30,104 nucleotides of DNA from Intoshia linei (taxonomy: Eukaryota > Orthonectida > Rhopaluridae): assembly GCA_001642005.1 (NCBI GenBank), contig LWCA01000378.1, positions 1 through 30,104 of the forward strand, in the 5' to 3' direction. Below the pieces are notes generated by a model. That model did no database searches and was not told the origin of the DNA. It was given only the letters and a program-made list of their open reading frames with translations. Shown in pieces: positions 1 to 10,863 of the stretch (the stretch's first letter is position 1; each line of letters begins with the position of its first letter). The translations under genes were made by a program, and so were the position numbers.

Positions 1-761
1 GACATTTTTTCCATAAAAATATCAATTCATCAGAAATCAAATCAATTCGATCATAAACATACTTGGTAATATGAAATAGAAATGCATATCTTTCTAATGT
101 ATTAATTTCAGTTGCCAATCAAAATAAATCACTTAACTTATTAATTATTATAAAACTTATAAACGAATAAATAAAACCAATAAATGAACGTAAATAAAAA
201 TGTTACGCTAGTTACCGATGAAATATTTCAAAATAAACCTCACATTTTATATATACTTTTGATGATATAAATTGATTTAGGGTACACATTTTTAAAAAAT
301 TGACCATTTTTAATAAGCACATACGTTATTACACACTGTGAAGTATATGGTGTGCCCATGGATTTTTTTTTGAACAGCCCTAATAATTATATAAGTAATG
401 CTTTGCTTGTCTGTGTGTTATCGTTTATTTCAATAACTAGTGTTAAAATTTTATAAAGTCCACATTTTAATTGCAGTTTTTTTCCGGGGTGTTAGCAAAA
501 AAAATGGTTAATTTGGTGTTTTGGCCCTGAAGCATATTTTTTTAGATTTAAATTTATGATTTTAAAATCCGTATCAGAGAATATGTTTTATAAAATTCTC
601 GAACTCGTTTGATTTTCAAAAAAAGGACAATTGGGCTTTTTGATCCGTAAGATGTGAGTTAGGGAGGTTGAAATTTATTTTGCTAACAACCCGAAAAAAA
701 CTGTAATTGAAATATAGATTTTATAAAATTCTCAATTTAATATTTTATTTAATTGATACAA
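1..761. other. Gene-free flank with a dispersed repeat segment
   Basis: I see no coding exon here. Positions about 480-735 match part of a repeat family found again near 7.2, 9.2-9.9, 21.1-21.8 and 23.8-25.2 kb. The closest relative is around 24.1-24.35 kb, which shares the phrase ttgggctttttga followed by a taagatgtgagt block and a ttgaaatttattttgctaaca block. The rest is low-complexity AT-rich DNA. Confidence 0.5.
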
Positions 762-1149
762 TCAAACTTGGTTTATTACAAAATTGTCTTCATTTTCATA
801 ATAATTTAAATTTGAATCTTCATCATCAAAATCAAAATTTACAAAATTTGAATTGCAACCAATCGTTTGATAATCAACATTATAATCAAAAAGTTGACAA
901 TTTTTTTCTAAAATGATTAATACAGTGATTCCCAAAATGGTCCACATGAGAAATATTAAATAATATGAATATATTATGTGAAGTTTTACTGAATAACGTA
1001 AATAATTTTCATATTCGCTAAATTTAACTTAGTTCCATAATAGTTCCCAGACAAAACCTATAAAGCTCGTGATCGTCCGAAAATGAAAAATATCGCTTAC
1101 CACCTCTATAAGGCTCTTTAGATGACATTTTAAATTTACTACACAACAT
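762..1149 (-). CDS. Unrecognised small single-pass membrane protein (two exons)
   Basis: I do not recognise this protein. Exon 1 runs from 1149 (alternative in-frame ATG at 1128) down to 1058, and exon 2 from 1017 to the TGA at 762-764. They are joined by a 40-bp GT-AG intron (1018-1057) that keeps the frame, giving 115 residues, or 108 from the second ATG. The N-terminal part is polar and rich in Tyr, Lys and Glu (SKEPYRGGKRYFSFSDDHE). One strongly hydrophobic stretch follows (around IFLMWTILGITVLIIL), then an acidic Asp/Glu/Asn-rich C-terminal tail (FDFDDEDSNLNYYENEDN). This fits a single-pass membrane protein with one charged tail. It lies 137 bp downstream of the RAD17-like gene on the same strand. 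The short intron matches those of its neighbours, which supports it as a real gene. No family assignment is offered. Confidence 0.5.
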
Positions 1150-1286
1150 GGTTATGATATTCAAGAATATAATTTTTTAATTTCTTCGAAGAGAGATTTC
1201 GAGTACGGTAGGTTACGATACTGGTAGTTCTCAATACGTTGGTTTGAAATAAATAATTATATAATATTAATATTATAATATATGCT

Positions 1287-4200
1287 TTAAGTTTTGGCTT
1301 TAAAATAATTTAAAAAAGTTGACAACCATTTTAATGCGGGCGCCCTAATATATGTATACCAAAAATTACTATTAATCACATGTTGGAAATTTAGTTCATA
1401 ATCAAATTTTGCACTGCATGAACAATTAAAAAATGAAAATTTTTTTGAAAAGTATTTCTAGAAAGCATTTCAAAAACAAAATCCAATGTACTAAAAATTT
1501 ATTATAAATACCTGATTTTCGTTGATTTTTTTGAAATTAGCAGGTTGAAATTGGTAATACTTTTTTTTATGCAGTCCATCATTAGATATGGATACTGCTC
1601 TTGTCACAATCATTAACCTGTACAGTTCAATATTCATCAACTAAAAACAAAACAATCTGTTTTACATATATTTCGTTTTTATGATGTACATTGTACAATC
1701 AATAACAGTGTTTCTCAATCTTTTGTGTTAGGCGTAACCCTAAAATAAAACTTTTTTCATTAATAATTTACAGTGAGTTTTCCAATACAAATGACTAAAT
1801 ATGTAGTTGTAAATAAGCGAAAATATTAAAAAAAACTTATTCGAACTTAATTTAATAGACAAGTTTAATTTTCGGACCTAAATTTAAATATATATTATAC
1901 ACTGTATATTAGGTGTTGGTTTTTGAAAAAAATGTAAAAACATTTACACTTTTTTAATTTTAATTTTTTACGCGAGCAAATTTCTTTTTCTAAATTTTGA
2001 CTAATTTTATCACTCTTATTATTATTTTATTGATTTTTAAGAATTGAGTTTTTAATAGGCACACTTTTATCCATATTCAAAAGACAATAGTTTATGTGTC
2101 CTTCATTACAAAATTTTTTATATAACCGCTTTTTTCTTGCGGACCCCATTTGAGAAACACTGATCAATAATATAAATAATACAATTTACATCCCAGTTTT
2201 GAGCTAGATTATCGACCCAGGATAACACGTTACTAGTGTAATTGAGGTATTTTATATTATCAGAAAAATTGATAAAGTTTTTATACAGAATGCTAGTTAT
2301 AAATTGGTCTGATAACGCCAAATCTTGAATGTATAAATCCGGTTCGTATTCTAAAACTTTTCTGCCATACGGTTCTAAAAATTTGTTTAAATTGTTATCG
2401 ACAAATTGGCATGTACCTAAAATAAATCAATATAATTAATCAAATTTATATTATCCTACGCTTTGAATAGAGAATTCTGCCAATTATATGCCAAAGTTGA
2501 AGTTTCTCCTGAGTATGATTATTTTCAAGATTTTCAAAATTTTCATTAATTGATGAATTTATTTTACTTTTGCAATTAAACTCTAGTAAATTTATGGCCT
2601 TTCTCAAATCACCGTTTGAATCATTCACAATGTTGTTTATCAATTGTAAACTGAGTGGTATCTATTTTATCAAATTATTACTCCTGTCAAGATTGCAAAA
2701 ATAATTCGATTTAAAAAAATCGACTTATGTCAACTGTTACGCAAAATTTAGATTACATTAAATGATCATTGATCACCTTTGATGATTTATATTTTATATT
2801 CATAAATTTCAATCAATATAAAAACCTTGCAATCGTTTAGAATTCGTTTCAAAGTTTTTTTCATACTTGTAAATGGAAAAGGATTAAGACTAATTAAAAA
2901 TTATTGTTCACATAATCATATCTTATTATACCTTATCCTGCTGACATCAGGTAAATCGATCAAAAAGGTGGATTTATTAAAGCACAATGAATTTGTAAGG
3001 ACAAATAAAATTTTAAAATTATCAACATTTTTGTAGGTTTGTCGCACTCCCCTAATTTTTATAATATAAATATTTCTTTTTGATACATGTATCTATCAAC
3101 TGGACAAATTTAGCAGACTAATAATTACAAACCTGACTGAAACAATACATGATACAAACATGACTGAAATAACATGCAAAAATTTAATTTTAATCACAAA
3201 TTTATAGATAAACCACCTTTTTAATTACCTTAAAATATCGATAAATAAATTGCGACGACTTTCAAAATAATTTTTGGTATTCTAAATTTTTAAATAAAAT
3301 GTAATTAAAAAATCTTGAAATTAAATGAAATTAAAAAACCTTGAATAAAAGTAAAGATCGACGATGATTAAATTCTGTACAAGACGCAAAAGTTATGGAA
3401 GACTCAATCCAATCAAGAATTTTTAATTTATATGAATTTAAATTCTTTAGATCTTCATTATTATAGTAATTGAATTCAGTGAAAAGTTTAATTTGCGTTT
3501 CTTTCGAGTTTAATTTTATCATCGCAAATTTTCCACAACCTGATGGACCTTCCAGAACTGCAAATTGATTTTTCTATGTGTAAAATATGATGAATCATAT
3601 TTCATAAATGTACAATTAAAGATATAATAATTGTATATGGTAGGTTAAAATATGGATTAAATGAAATCCATAATTTTAGTACTATACTGTTTTAAACAAT
3701 TCATACCTCTTCACATAACCATGATTTAAATTCTTGAACCTTTTTTTTGTTGACTACCAAATCTTGCTAAACGCACATAAGACTTATGATAAGTAGATAT
3801 TTTTTTCATAAAATCCGACTACTGATTAGACTCAAATCAGACTAACATTATAGAACAGTGCTTCTCATGGGGTTAATAATTTTATAAGGAGGGAATAATA
3901 AATTTTTAGCATATTTCATTCAATCATTCATTCTAATATAGATTTAGTAAAATCGTATGAGAAAAAACCACAACTTTATCAATATTTTTTTAAAAAATCC
4001 AATTTTACCAACATTGAAAAAAATAAAATGTTCAAAACTGTAATTGCTTTTCCCGGGGTTTTTTTAAAAAATTGAGAAAAGGTATTGCAATTCCTCGTTG
4101 GGTTGTAGGGTGTACTTTTATATAGAAATTTTTGAACATTGTTACTGTACAATGTACATTTTTATTTTAATTAATTTATCCATTTAATTATATCATTTTT

Positions 4201-4474
4201 ATCTTATATTTTAAGATAACAAAGTAAACCAAATACGTAATATGTGTAAATGTATAAATAAATATATATAAGTTTTGAATAACTTAACGAATTATCTAAA
4301 TAAAAACATTTAAATTACCTCTCTTCGCGGTTCATACACATTTGACCACATGCAGGAATTATCTTCATTTGAATATAGGTGACTAGAGTTTTCCTTCACA
4401 ATTTCGGTCAATTTTAATAAATTTTGAGACTAAATACTCTACAAACCAAAAATATAGTTTTATACAAATTTCAT
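1287..4474 (-). CDS. RAD17: RAD17-like checkpoint clamp loader (about 459 aa, 11 exons)
   Basis: RAD17 replaces RFC1 in the clamp loader that places the 9-1-1 ring at DNA damage in the nucleus. Inferred exons: 4474-4466, 4429-4319, 3766-3707, 3573-3340, 3281-3229, 3051-2932, 2889-2826, 2661-2460, 2416-2190, 1640-1512 and tentatively 1457-1287. Most introns are 36-177 bp and all junctions keep phase. Family landmarks in order are NVYEPRREQDLVVNKKK (like the YKP...LAVHKKK entry), Walker A GPSGCGKFA (residues 69-77), Walker B-like FIDIL (Asp153), SLNPFPFTSMKKTLKRIL (like the SFNPVAPT helix), NDSNGDLRKAINLLEF (sensor region), LWHIIGRILYSKR (like FRALGKILYCKR) and VTRAVSISN (like the SIATRGVMHSN block). 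It is far shorter than the roughly 670-residue human protein. The Walker A Thr/Ser is replaced by Phe76. The start is uncertain because the frame stays open upstream to about 4.55 kb; the last exon is weakest. A hAT MITE fills intron 9. Confidence 0.82.
1706..2162. mobile_element. hAT-type MITE with perfect 8-bp target duplication
   Basis: The element begins CAGTGTTTCTCAATC and ends GGGGACC-like sequence followed by TTTGAGAAACACTG, giving inverted termini typical of hAT transposons. It is flanked by a perfect 8-bp direct repeat, ATCAATAA, at 1698-1705 and 2163-2170. The 457 bp contain no transposase. It lies inside intron 9 of the RAD17-like gene (1641-2189); without it that intron would be about 84 bp. 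Confidence 0.9.
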
Positions 4475-5132
4475 CAAAATATCCGTAATTGCATCATTAA
4501 TTTCAAAGATTAGTTTATTTATTACCAACTTGACTGTATAAAATAAACAGTAAGGTGTCTTTTTTTATTAGAAAAACCCATTTGCATGTGGATGCCTTTT
4601 TTGATTTTAAGCATTTATCACCCAAAAAATTAAATCGGTTAATATTTACCCCCTTAATAATAATTATTATAATTTTAATTATTGAAATTTATACAAAAAT
4701 GTTATGATACATTTAAAATGTAACTTTATTTTATATAATGATATTAAATATAATTTTATCGCAGTGATTATTAATCAGCTTTAATTTTGTTTTTATGGAT
4801 AATTATGATGGTAATTCTTAAATGACTTAAATGGGGAGGTGTAGTGCAATAACAGCATATCTTTATTTAATACTCCATTATTGTTATCGCACTAGAACAT
4901 ACACTCAAGATTATTTTAAACTTGTGATTAAACTTATAAACATTACAGAGATAAAAGACATATACTCATTCTTAACGAAGGGTTATACTAAAAGTCGGTG
5001 TGGGGTAACTTCATAAGGATACCATGATAAACTTTATCATTAATAATAATAACATTAACGGCCAAAACCAAATTAGATAATCTGTTTTGAAAACCTCAAA
5101 TTTTTTTAAAATTTTATTGAGAAAATTTATTA
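4475..5132. other. Gene-free stretch upstream of RAD17
   Basis: It holds the possible 5' extension of the RAD17 frame (to about 4550) and a short repeat at about 4553-4647. That repeat is shared with 15338-15430: both copies start with a ggtgtc motif followed by a T run, then tagaaaaacc, then a gcacgtgg/gcatgtgg block. Nothing else could be supported. Confidence 0.4.
4553..4647. repeat. Short dispersed repeat, copy 1
   Basis: It shares a collinear run of blocks with 15338-15430: ggtgtc(t/c), a T run, tagaaaaacc, catgtgg/cacgtgg and a tttatc...aaaaaa tail. The second copy lies within the hAT-like element at 15177-15654, so this may be a fragment of the same element family. No protein-coding content. 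Confidence 0.45.
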
Positions 5133-5894
5133 ATGGTTGATTTTTATCAAAAAAAATTTAAATATTTTCCCAATATCACTAATTTTTGTAAAAATAACCC
5201 TGATGTTAATATTAATTGTGATAAATTTATTACTGAAATAAAAATTGTTCAACAAGATTTCAACAAAAGATTCAGTGATTTTCAGAAAATAAAAGACAAT
5301 ATTTAATTAATCATTTCAAATCTGACTTAAATACAAGTTATATTTCAAAAAAAATCAGTTATTTAATTTTTGATTGATATGAAACAGAATTGTAAATTGT
5401 ATCATTGAAATCTAATCTATTTTTAAGGGTTCATTCTATGGATAACGATTTCTGGAAATATGTATCCAAAGAGAAATACAATATAATAAAGATGTGTTCA
5501 GAATATGTTTAATCATCTTTCGGTTCGACATACTTATGCGAATCAACGTTTTCTGTAATGAACTCAATAAAATCGAAAAATGGGTCGTCCCTTACTGATA
5601 AAAACTTGGAAAATTTAATGAAATTATCTTTGTCAAATTACACTCCTAATATTAATAAACTAGTAAATGACACAAAAATATCATTAATGATTAAAAGTAA
5701 ATATTTCAACTAATTATTAACTAATATATATATTTTAGTAATGCAACGAAAAATTTGGATTTTTTAAACTATGAAGTGTATTTAATTTATATAATAAAAT
5801 TTTACTATTTTTTAATTTATATTATTATGTCATATTTACTAGTATTTCAAAAAATATAAAGTCGATCTTTAAAAAATCAAGTTGACCAGCCCTG
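5133..5894 (+). pseudogene. Degenerate hAT transposase (ZBED5/FAM200-like) relic
   Basis: Two coding-like segments survive. The first (5133-5306) reads FCKNNPDVNINCDKFITE and QQDFNKRFSDFQK, resembling the region upstream of the dimerisation domain in domesticated hAT proteins of the ZBED5/FAM200 type. The second (5438-5713) contains STYLCESTFSVMNSIKSK and SLTDKNLENLMKLSLSNY, the conserved C-terminal hAT dimerisation motif. It is broken by an in-frame TAA at 5510-5512. The segments are separated by non-coding or frameshifted sequence, and the zinc finger and catalytic core are absent. Position 5894 closes a hAT-like terminus (gttgaccagccctg; reverse complement begins CAGGGCTGG). No matching left terminus was found, so this is a 5'-truncated dead copy. 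Confidence 0.75.
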
Positions 5895-6479
5895 GTGTAT
5901 AGTAATTTACCATATATTATTTAAAAACTCATATTTCCATTTTATAAAAAAAATATGAAAGAAATATGGCCATTTCATAATTTTTATTTAAAAAAATTAA
6001 ATTTCATTAACAATGATGTTCCTATGGGGAAAATTCCACATTAACGGAATTTCCAAATTTTTAATTCAGTAGGATGGACTTAGATTGTATAATGAATTTT
6101 GTTTTTTATGAAATTTTATACAATTGATAATAAAAAATAAAAATAGTTTTTGTAGCACCCGGTTAATAAACGTTGTGTTAATTGACATTTGTTATTTCTT
6201 GATATAACCCGCGAATTTTTCAATATCAAACTTATGCGACCAAAATTGTAGTTATTCCTTATATTAAAATGTTGAATAAACGAAAAGTACACGAAGTACA
6301 GTTTTTTAGGTATATTTTTTAATTTGAACTAGAAATGTGTCTTATTTACATAATTCTAAATTTTAATACGAATATGTAGAAAGCAATTATTTTAGACACT
6401 AAATCTTAGAGTGGTAAACTTACTGCCTAGTTCAATGTTCTTAACATTCGTGTGTGAAATACATTGATACACATACAAT

Positions 6480-6480
6480 N
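6480..6480. other. Single ambiguous base (N) beside a duplicated segment
   Basis: This is the only non-ACGT character in the window. The 157 bp immediately after it are identical by eye to 5670-5826. The N may mark a compressed assembly gap or a join at a repeat. Confidence 0.9.
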
Positions 6481-6736
6481 ACACAAAAATATCATTAATG
6501 ATTAAAAGTAAATATTTCAACTAATTATTAACTAATATATATATTTTAGTAATGCAACGAAAAATTTGGATTTTTTAAACTATGAAGTGTATTTAATTTA
6601 TATAATAAAATTTTACTATTTTTTAATTTATATTATTGTCTTATTACATACTACTTATTAAATTTCAGTATAGTCGATCACTAGTATTTCAAAAAATATA
6701 AAGTCGATCTCTAAAAAATCAAGTTGGCCAGCCCTG
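6481..6736 (+). repeat. Second copy of the hAT element 3' end
   Basis: Positions 6481-6637 appear identical to 5670-5826, covering the last codons of the dead transposase and its 3' non-coding tail. After that the copies diverge: this one carries extra sequence (about 6638-6680) before both resume with actagtatttcaaaaaat. It ends at the same type of terminus (gttggccagccctg), ending at 6736. It is either a 5'-truncated sibling or an assembly duplicate. Confidence 0.75.
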
Positions 6737-7831
6737 CTATATGGTATAAAATTTATACTCGATGGTATACATTTTATCTTGGATAGTTTACTTTGCACGT
6801 TTTAGGAAATTTTAATTGCATACATACATTTACAAAAACTTATAAATATCGTTAAATCTGTTCTTAAAAATGGCTTCAGGTTATTGAGATGCGAATTAAT
6901 TATTTACATTAATTGTTAATAAATATTTATGTAAATTTAGAGTTAATTATTTTATTATAAAAATACTCCACTGTGTTTCAACCAAAAAGTTCAAAAAAAT
7001 AATATATAAATGTTAGTTACGATGAGTTATATTTTATTCAAAACTTTAAAGGCACAACCCAAGGTTTTTTTTAAATTTAATTTATTAATAATAATAAAGA
7101 GGATTTAAAATAACAGTACTTAAATAGATGCTTAATTCTCGTTATATATCTAAAAACTATTTAATTAATTAATTAATCAACGAAAAAAATTAACTTTTAT
7201 ATCATTATATATTTTGTCGTACAGATATAAGATTTTGAAATAGAAAATTATCATAATAGTGATGAATGTAATATCTCTATCAGATTGTGTATTAATTTTT
7301 ATAATTCTAGAATAGGTTTGAATTTAAAAAAAAAGGACAATTAGATTTTTGACCTTGAATGACTCAATTTCTGAAAATCAACTTTGCGATAAAACAACAC
7401 TCTCGAAAAACTGTCATAGAAATGTGGAATTATTATAACTCGACTCCTCTCACTTTTTTAAATAAACTAGAACAGACCAACAGACAAATAGACATACACT
7501 TTTAAATCAAATTAGTTTATAGAAGTGAAGATTTATTTAGAGAAATTAATAATTTTAAATTAAGAAAAATATAAAAAATTCACAAAATGTATTTAACATT
7601 TATTCGTTTTATTGTAGTCAACATATATTAAAAAAAGTAGACCATTGAAATTTTTGGGAAAAGTTATGATGGAACCCATTAATTTTAAAAAAATAATTGT
7701 TTTTAATTACACACACATCGTAAGTAAACATATACATGACACGGACACGAAAAAAACAAGTTTTGTTTATTAGAGGAGTAAATTGTGTATTAGTATCTAG
7801 CACTGCAAATAAAATATACTATAAACTAAAC
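6737..7831. other. Gene-free stretch with a dispersed repeat
   Basis: I see no exon. About 7195-7510 resembles the tail of the dispersed repeat family. It shares aaaaggacaatt, a tttttgacc block, a ctgtcat/ctgtaat block, and a CA-rich end (gaccaacagacaaatagac) comparable to cagacacacaaacaaat near 24.4 kb. The final 300 bp before 7832 should hold the promoter of the SRCR-ZP gene, but no specific element stands out. Confidence 0.4.
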
Positions 7832-10800
7832 ATGAAAATATTATACCTTGCAATTTTATTAAACCGAGGTAAAATAATTATGAAAATATTCAATAAATTG
7901 TAGTTTTAAGTGAAGTAATTGGTGGAATTCGATTAACTGGAGGCCTAAGCGAAAGAGAAGGACGAGTTGAAATTTTTATAGATGGCGTTTGGGGAACAAT
8001 CTGTGACGATGACTGGGGTACTAAAGAAGCTGCAGTCGTGTGCAGAATGTTGGGATATGAGTATTATGTATAATTTGTATGTGACATTATATATTTTAGA
8101 GGACTAACGAGAATTTTGAAAGATAGTAATACTTTATACGGGCTAGCAGCAGGCCAAATCTGGTTGGATAATGTAAATTGCGACGGAAATGAATTTTCAC
8201 TAAGTCATTGTCTGCATCAAGGGTATGGTGTAACGAATTGTAGTCATGACGAAGATGTTTCTGTTGTGTGCATTGGGGATTCGAGAAAACCGGACACTCC
8301 AGATCCAATTGATATTTTTACCACTGCTTCACCCGAGGATGGAAATTGTAATTAGTTTTCAAAATTTTTATATAATTGAAAATAATAATTTTAAGATAAT
8401 TATTAAAATTTCTTTTGACAAACATGCAATCATGATTTTTTGTGAGGATTGTTTTTGACAATACAGGAATGATTGTAAATATTTTTTCTAGGCCTACCAA
8501 AAAGTGACATAAAAATAATTGGATTAAACACAAATTCTATTGGACGAGTAATGGTGAAAATAAAAGATAAATGGGGGTCAGTATGTGACGATTCTTTTGG
8601 TTTTAATGAAGCAAAAGTCGTATGTCGAATGATGTGTTTAAGGTAACATTTTATAAAATTTTAATTACACGTATATTTGATAAAGTACCGTAAATGCTAA
8701 AGCCATTGTCTCATCAGCATTCGGAAATATGACTGAGCCTATTTTTCTCGATGACGTCAAATGCAAGGGAGACGAAAGTAGTTTATTAGATTGTACTTCA
8801 AACAAAGAAAAACATGATTGTCATTTAAATGAACCAGCCATTGTTTCTTGTCAAAATACACCAATTGCTTTAACAAGTACTTTAATGTAAAACGTATTAA
8901 TTTTCAATATATTAGTACCTAAACCAGAAATAATTTGCGAAAATAACAGAATTGTCGCAAAATTTAAAAAATCACAAGATTCTAGGTTACGCCCAGATCA
9001 TCTTACGGTTTACAATAGAACAGAAAATTGCAATTTCGAAACAATGATGGATGGAAATTTTGTATACATGTATGTGCCTATTGACTCGTGTAATACTTAT
9101 AAATTGGTATGTACCTTTTTATTAGATAATAACTCGGATTTGGGTAAGTTGTTAACCAAAATTTAAATAAATCTCAAAATAATACTAACAAAGTTATAAT
9201 TAAGTTGATTCTAAACTTTGAAAGTTTTTGTAAATGACAAATTGCATAGCAATGATAAAAAACAGACAATCGATTTATGAAATTTCCACCCATATTTATT
9301 TATTGATAATGTGTGGACGTTCAATGCACATTTTTTTTTAAATTGTTATGTTTAAATATTTACATTTTAATTTTTATCTTAATCGAAATATTTGAAAAAT
9401 AATGGTTGATAATATATTTATAATTATTTTTAATAACCGGGAATGCGTAGATTTCTGGGGTTGAAATTTTGCATTTATATCAACTGGAATACGCTGTATC
9501 AGAATTATTTTTTTTTGTGATTATTGGACCGTTAATTATTTCAAATTTTTATTTTTAATAAAATATTTCGAAAAAAAATTATATGAATAGTAAAATGCTT
9601 TTTTGACCGTGAAGTCACTTTGTCAGATTAAATTTTTTGTGTGTGTCAGCTGGATATATTTGTATTAATTTTAAATTTTTTTATAATTTTCATTCAAGAC
9701 TATTTTCATTTTTTTAAAAAATGGTAATCTGGCGTTTTGATCGTGGATGCCACTTTTTTGGGTTTGTGATTATGATTTAAAAATCTATCCTACAATTTAT
9801 GTTGTATAAAATTCTAGGAATTTTTTCATTTTTAAACAAAGGGTAATTTGTGGTTTTGGCTATAAGACTTTGAAATGGAAATTTATCATAATGATTAATA
9901 TTTTAAAATCTTTATCAAGTTGTGTATTTTTTACCAGTTTTAAAAATAAAAAATATTTGAATGTACATCTATTATTATTATTAATGTATTACTAATAATA
10001 TGAGTTAATTTTTTTTCGATAATTTTTGAGAAATTGCAAGCTTTATGTGTGATGACATTTGAAATTACTTAGCATTTCTATATTTTCCAACTACCACATA
10101 TGAAGTATATAACAGGCATAGTGTTAACACAAATAAAACTCAAAAAAATAGTATGATTCAAAAGTATTTGGAATCGAAATCATTTTTTTTAAGAATCGAA
10201 TCGGCGTCGTTGAAAATTTAGAAATCGTCGCGTCACTAATATTTAAATAATTTAGAAAACGAATGATTCAATAATCTACAGAAACAAGATAAAGTATAAT
10301 GTAACCAACAATGATAACGTCTTCAGCTACTACCCAGAAATTGAAATAATTTCAATATCATGTAGAATTAGCAGATCTTCCTCACACATGTACAAAATAT
10401 TTACAGAAAAACACAACAATACAGAAACTGAAGCAATGGGAGATTTCCACGTTAGTGTAACATTATGGAATGCCACATCCTTACAACTAATAAAATCATA
10501 TCCAGCAATAGTTGAATTGGGTGAACCAATAAGAGTGGAACTAAGTTTAAATAGCATTGACAGATCCTTAAAAATGAATATCGAGGAATGTTCAGCTAGA
10601 TCAGTGGAAAACGCTGAAAAAATTTATTTCATAAAAAACAAGTATAATTTTTAATTGTATAAAAAATGTATATATATTAATTTAGGTGTCCAATTGATAA
10701 AAATGTAGTAGTAGAATCTCACAGTGACGGCACACAATCCTTTCAAATATATGCATTTCGATTTAGAGATACGAAATCATCATTAGTGTATGTAAATTGT

Positions 10801-10863
10801 ACAGTATATGTATGTGACGTCGAGGAAAAATTGGACATGTGCGATAGAACTTGTATATTATGA
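7832..10863 (+). CDS. Secreted SRCR-SRCR-ZP domain protein (512 aa, 8 exons)
   Basis: This is an extracellular protein with the domain classes of DMBT1/hensin: SRCR domains for ligand binding and a ZP module for polymerisation. Exons: 7832-7868, 7904-8060, 8100-8347, 8492-8642, 8686-8876, 8916-9106, 10256-10641 and 10686-10863. All junctions keep phase and total 1539 nt. Residues 1-16 form a signal peptide ([11 protein letters not shown]). SRCR1 (about 21-117) shows [43 protein letters not shown] and VVCIG. SRCR2 (about 154-253) shows [20 protein letters not shown] and [17 protein letters not shown] follows from about 266 ([34 protein letters not shown]). ZP-C contains [19 protein letters not shown] and [16 protein letters not shown]. 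The protein ends just after ZP-C with no transmembrane segment or GPI signal, which is unusual. Intron 6 (1149 bp) carries a dispersed repeat. The stop overlaps the convergent GALNT-like gene. Confidence 0.9.
9155..9960 (+). repeat. Dispersed AT-rich repeat in SRCR-ZP intron 6
   Basis: It is collinear with 21290-21800 and, in part, 23860-24200. Shared blocks include attctaaa(c/t)ttt...aaagttttt, tagcaatgataaaaaa, aatgcgtagatttct, ttgaaattttgcat, atcaactggaata, gaccgtgaa and ttttttgtgtgtgt. It looks like an old non-coding transposon whose inside is built of similar modules of roughly 100-200 bp. The terminus here is unclear. Confidence 0.65.

Noticed and set aside
707-916. Asn/Leu/His-rich plus-strand frame
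   Set aside because: It is antisense to exon 2 of the small membrane-protein gene and its composition mirrors that exon's acidic tail codons.
2118-2321. Open frame running from RAD17 into the MITE
   Set aside because: The RAD17 exon ends at a GTAAAT donor (2190) and resumes in phase at 1640 with a better family match; the part inside the MITE is read-through of intron and transposon sequence.
3856-4087. Possible hAT element in RAD17 intron 2
   Set aside because: CAGTGCTTCTCATGGGG resembles a hAT left end, but the only candidate right end (ttgagaaaaggtattg) is weak and flanks do not match.
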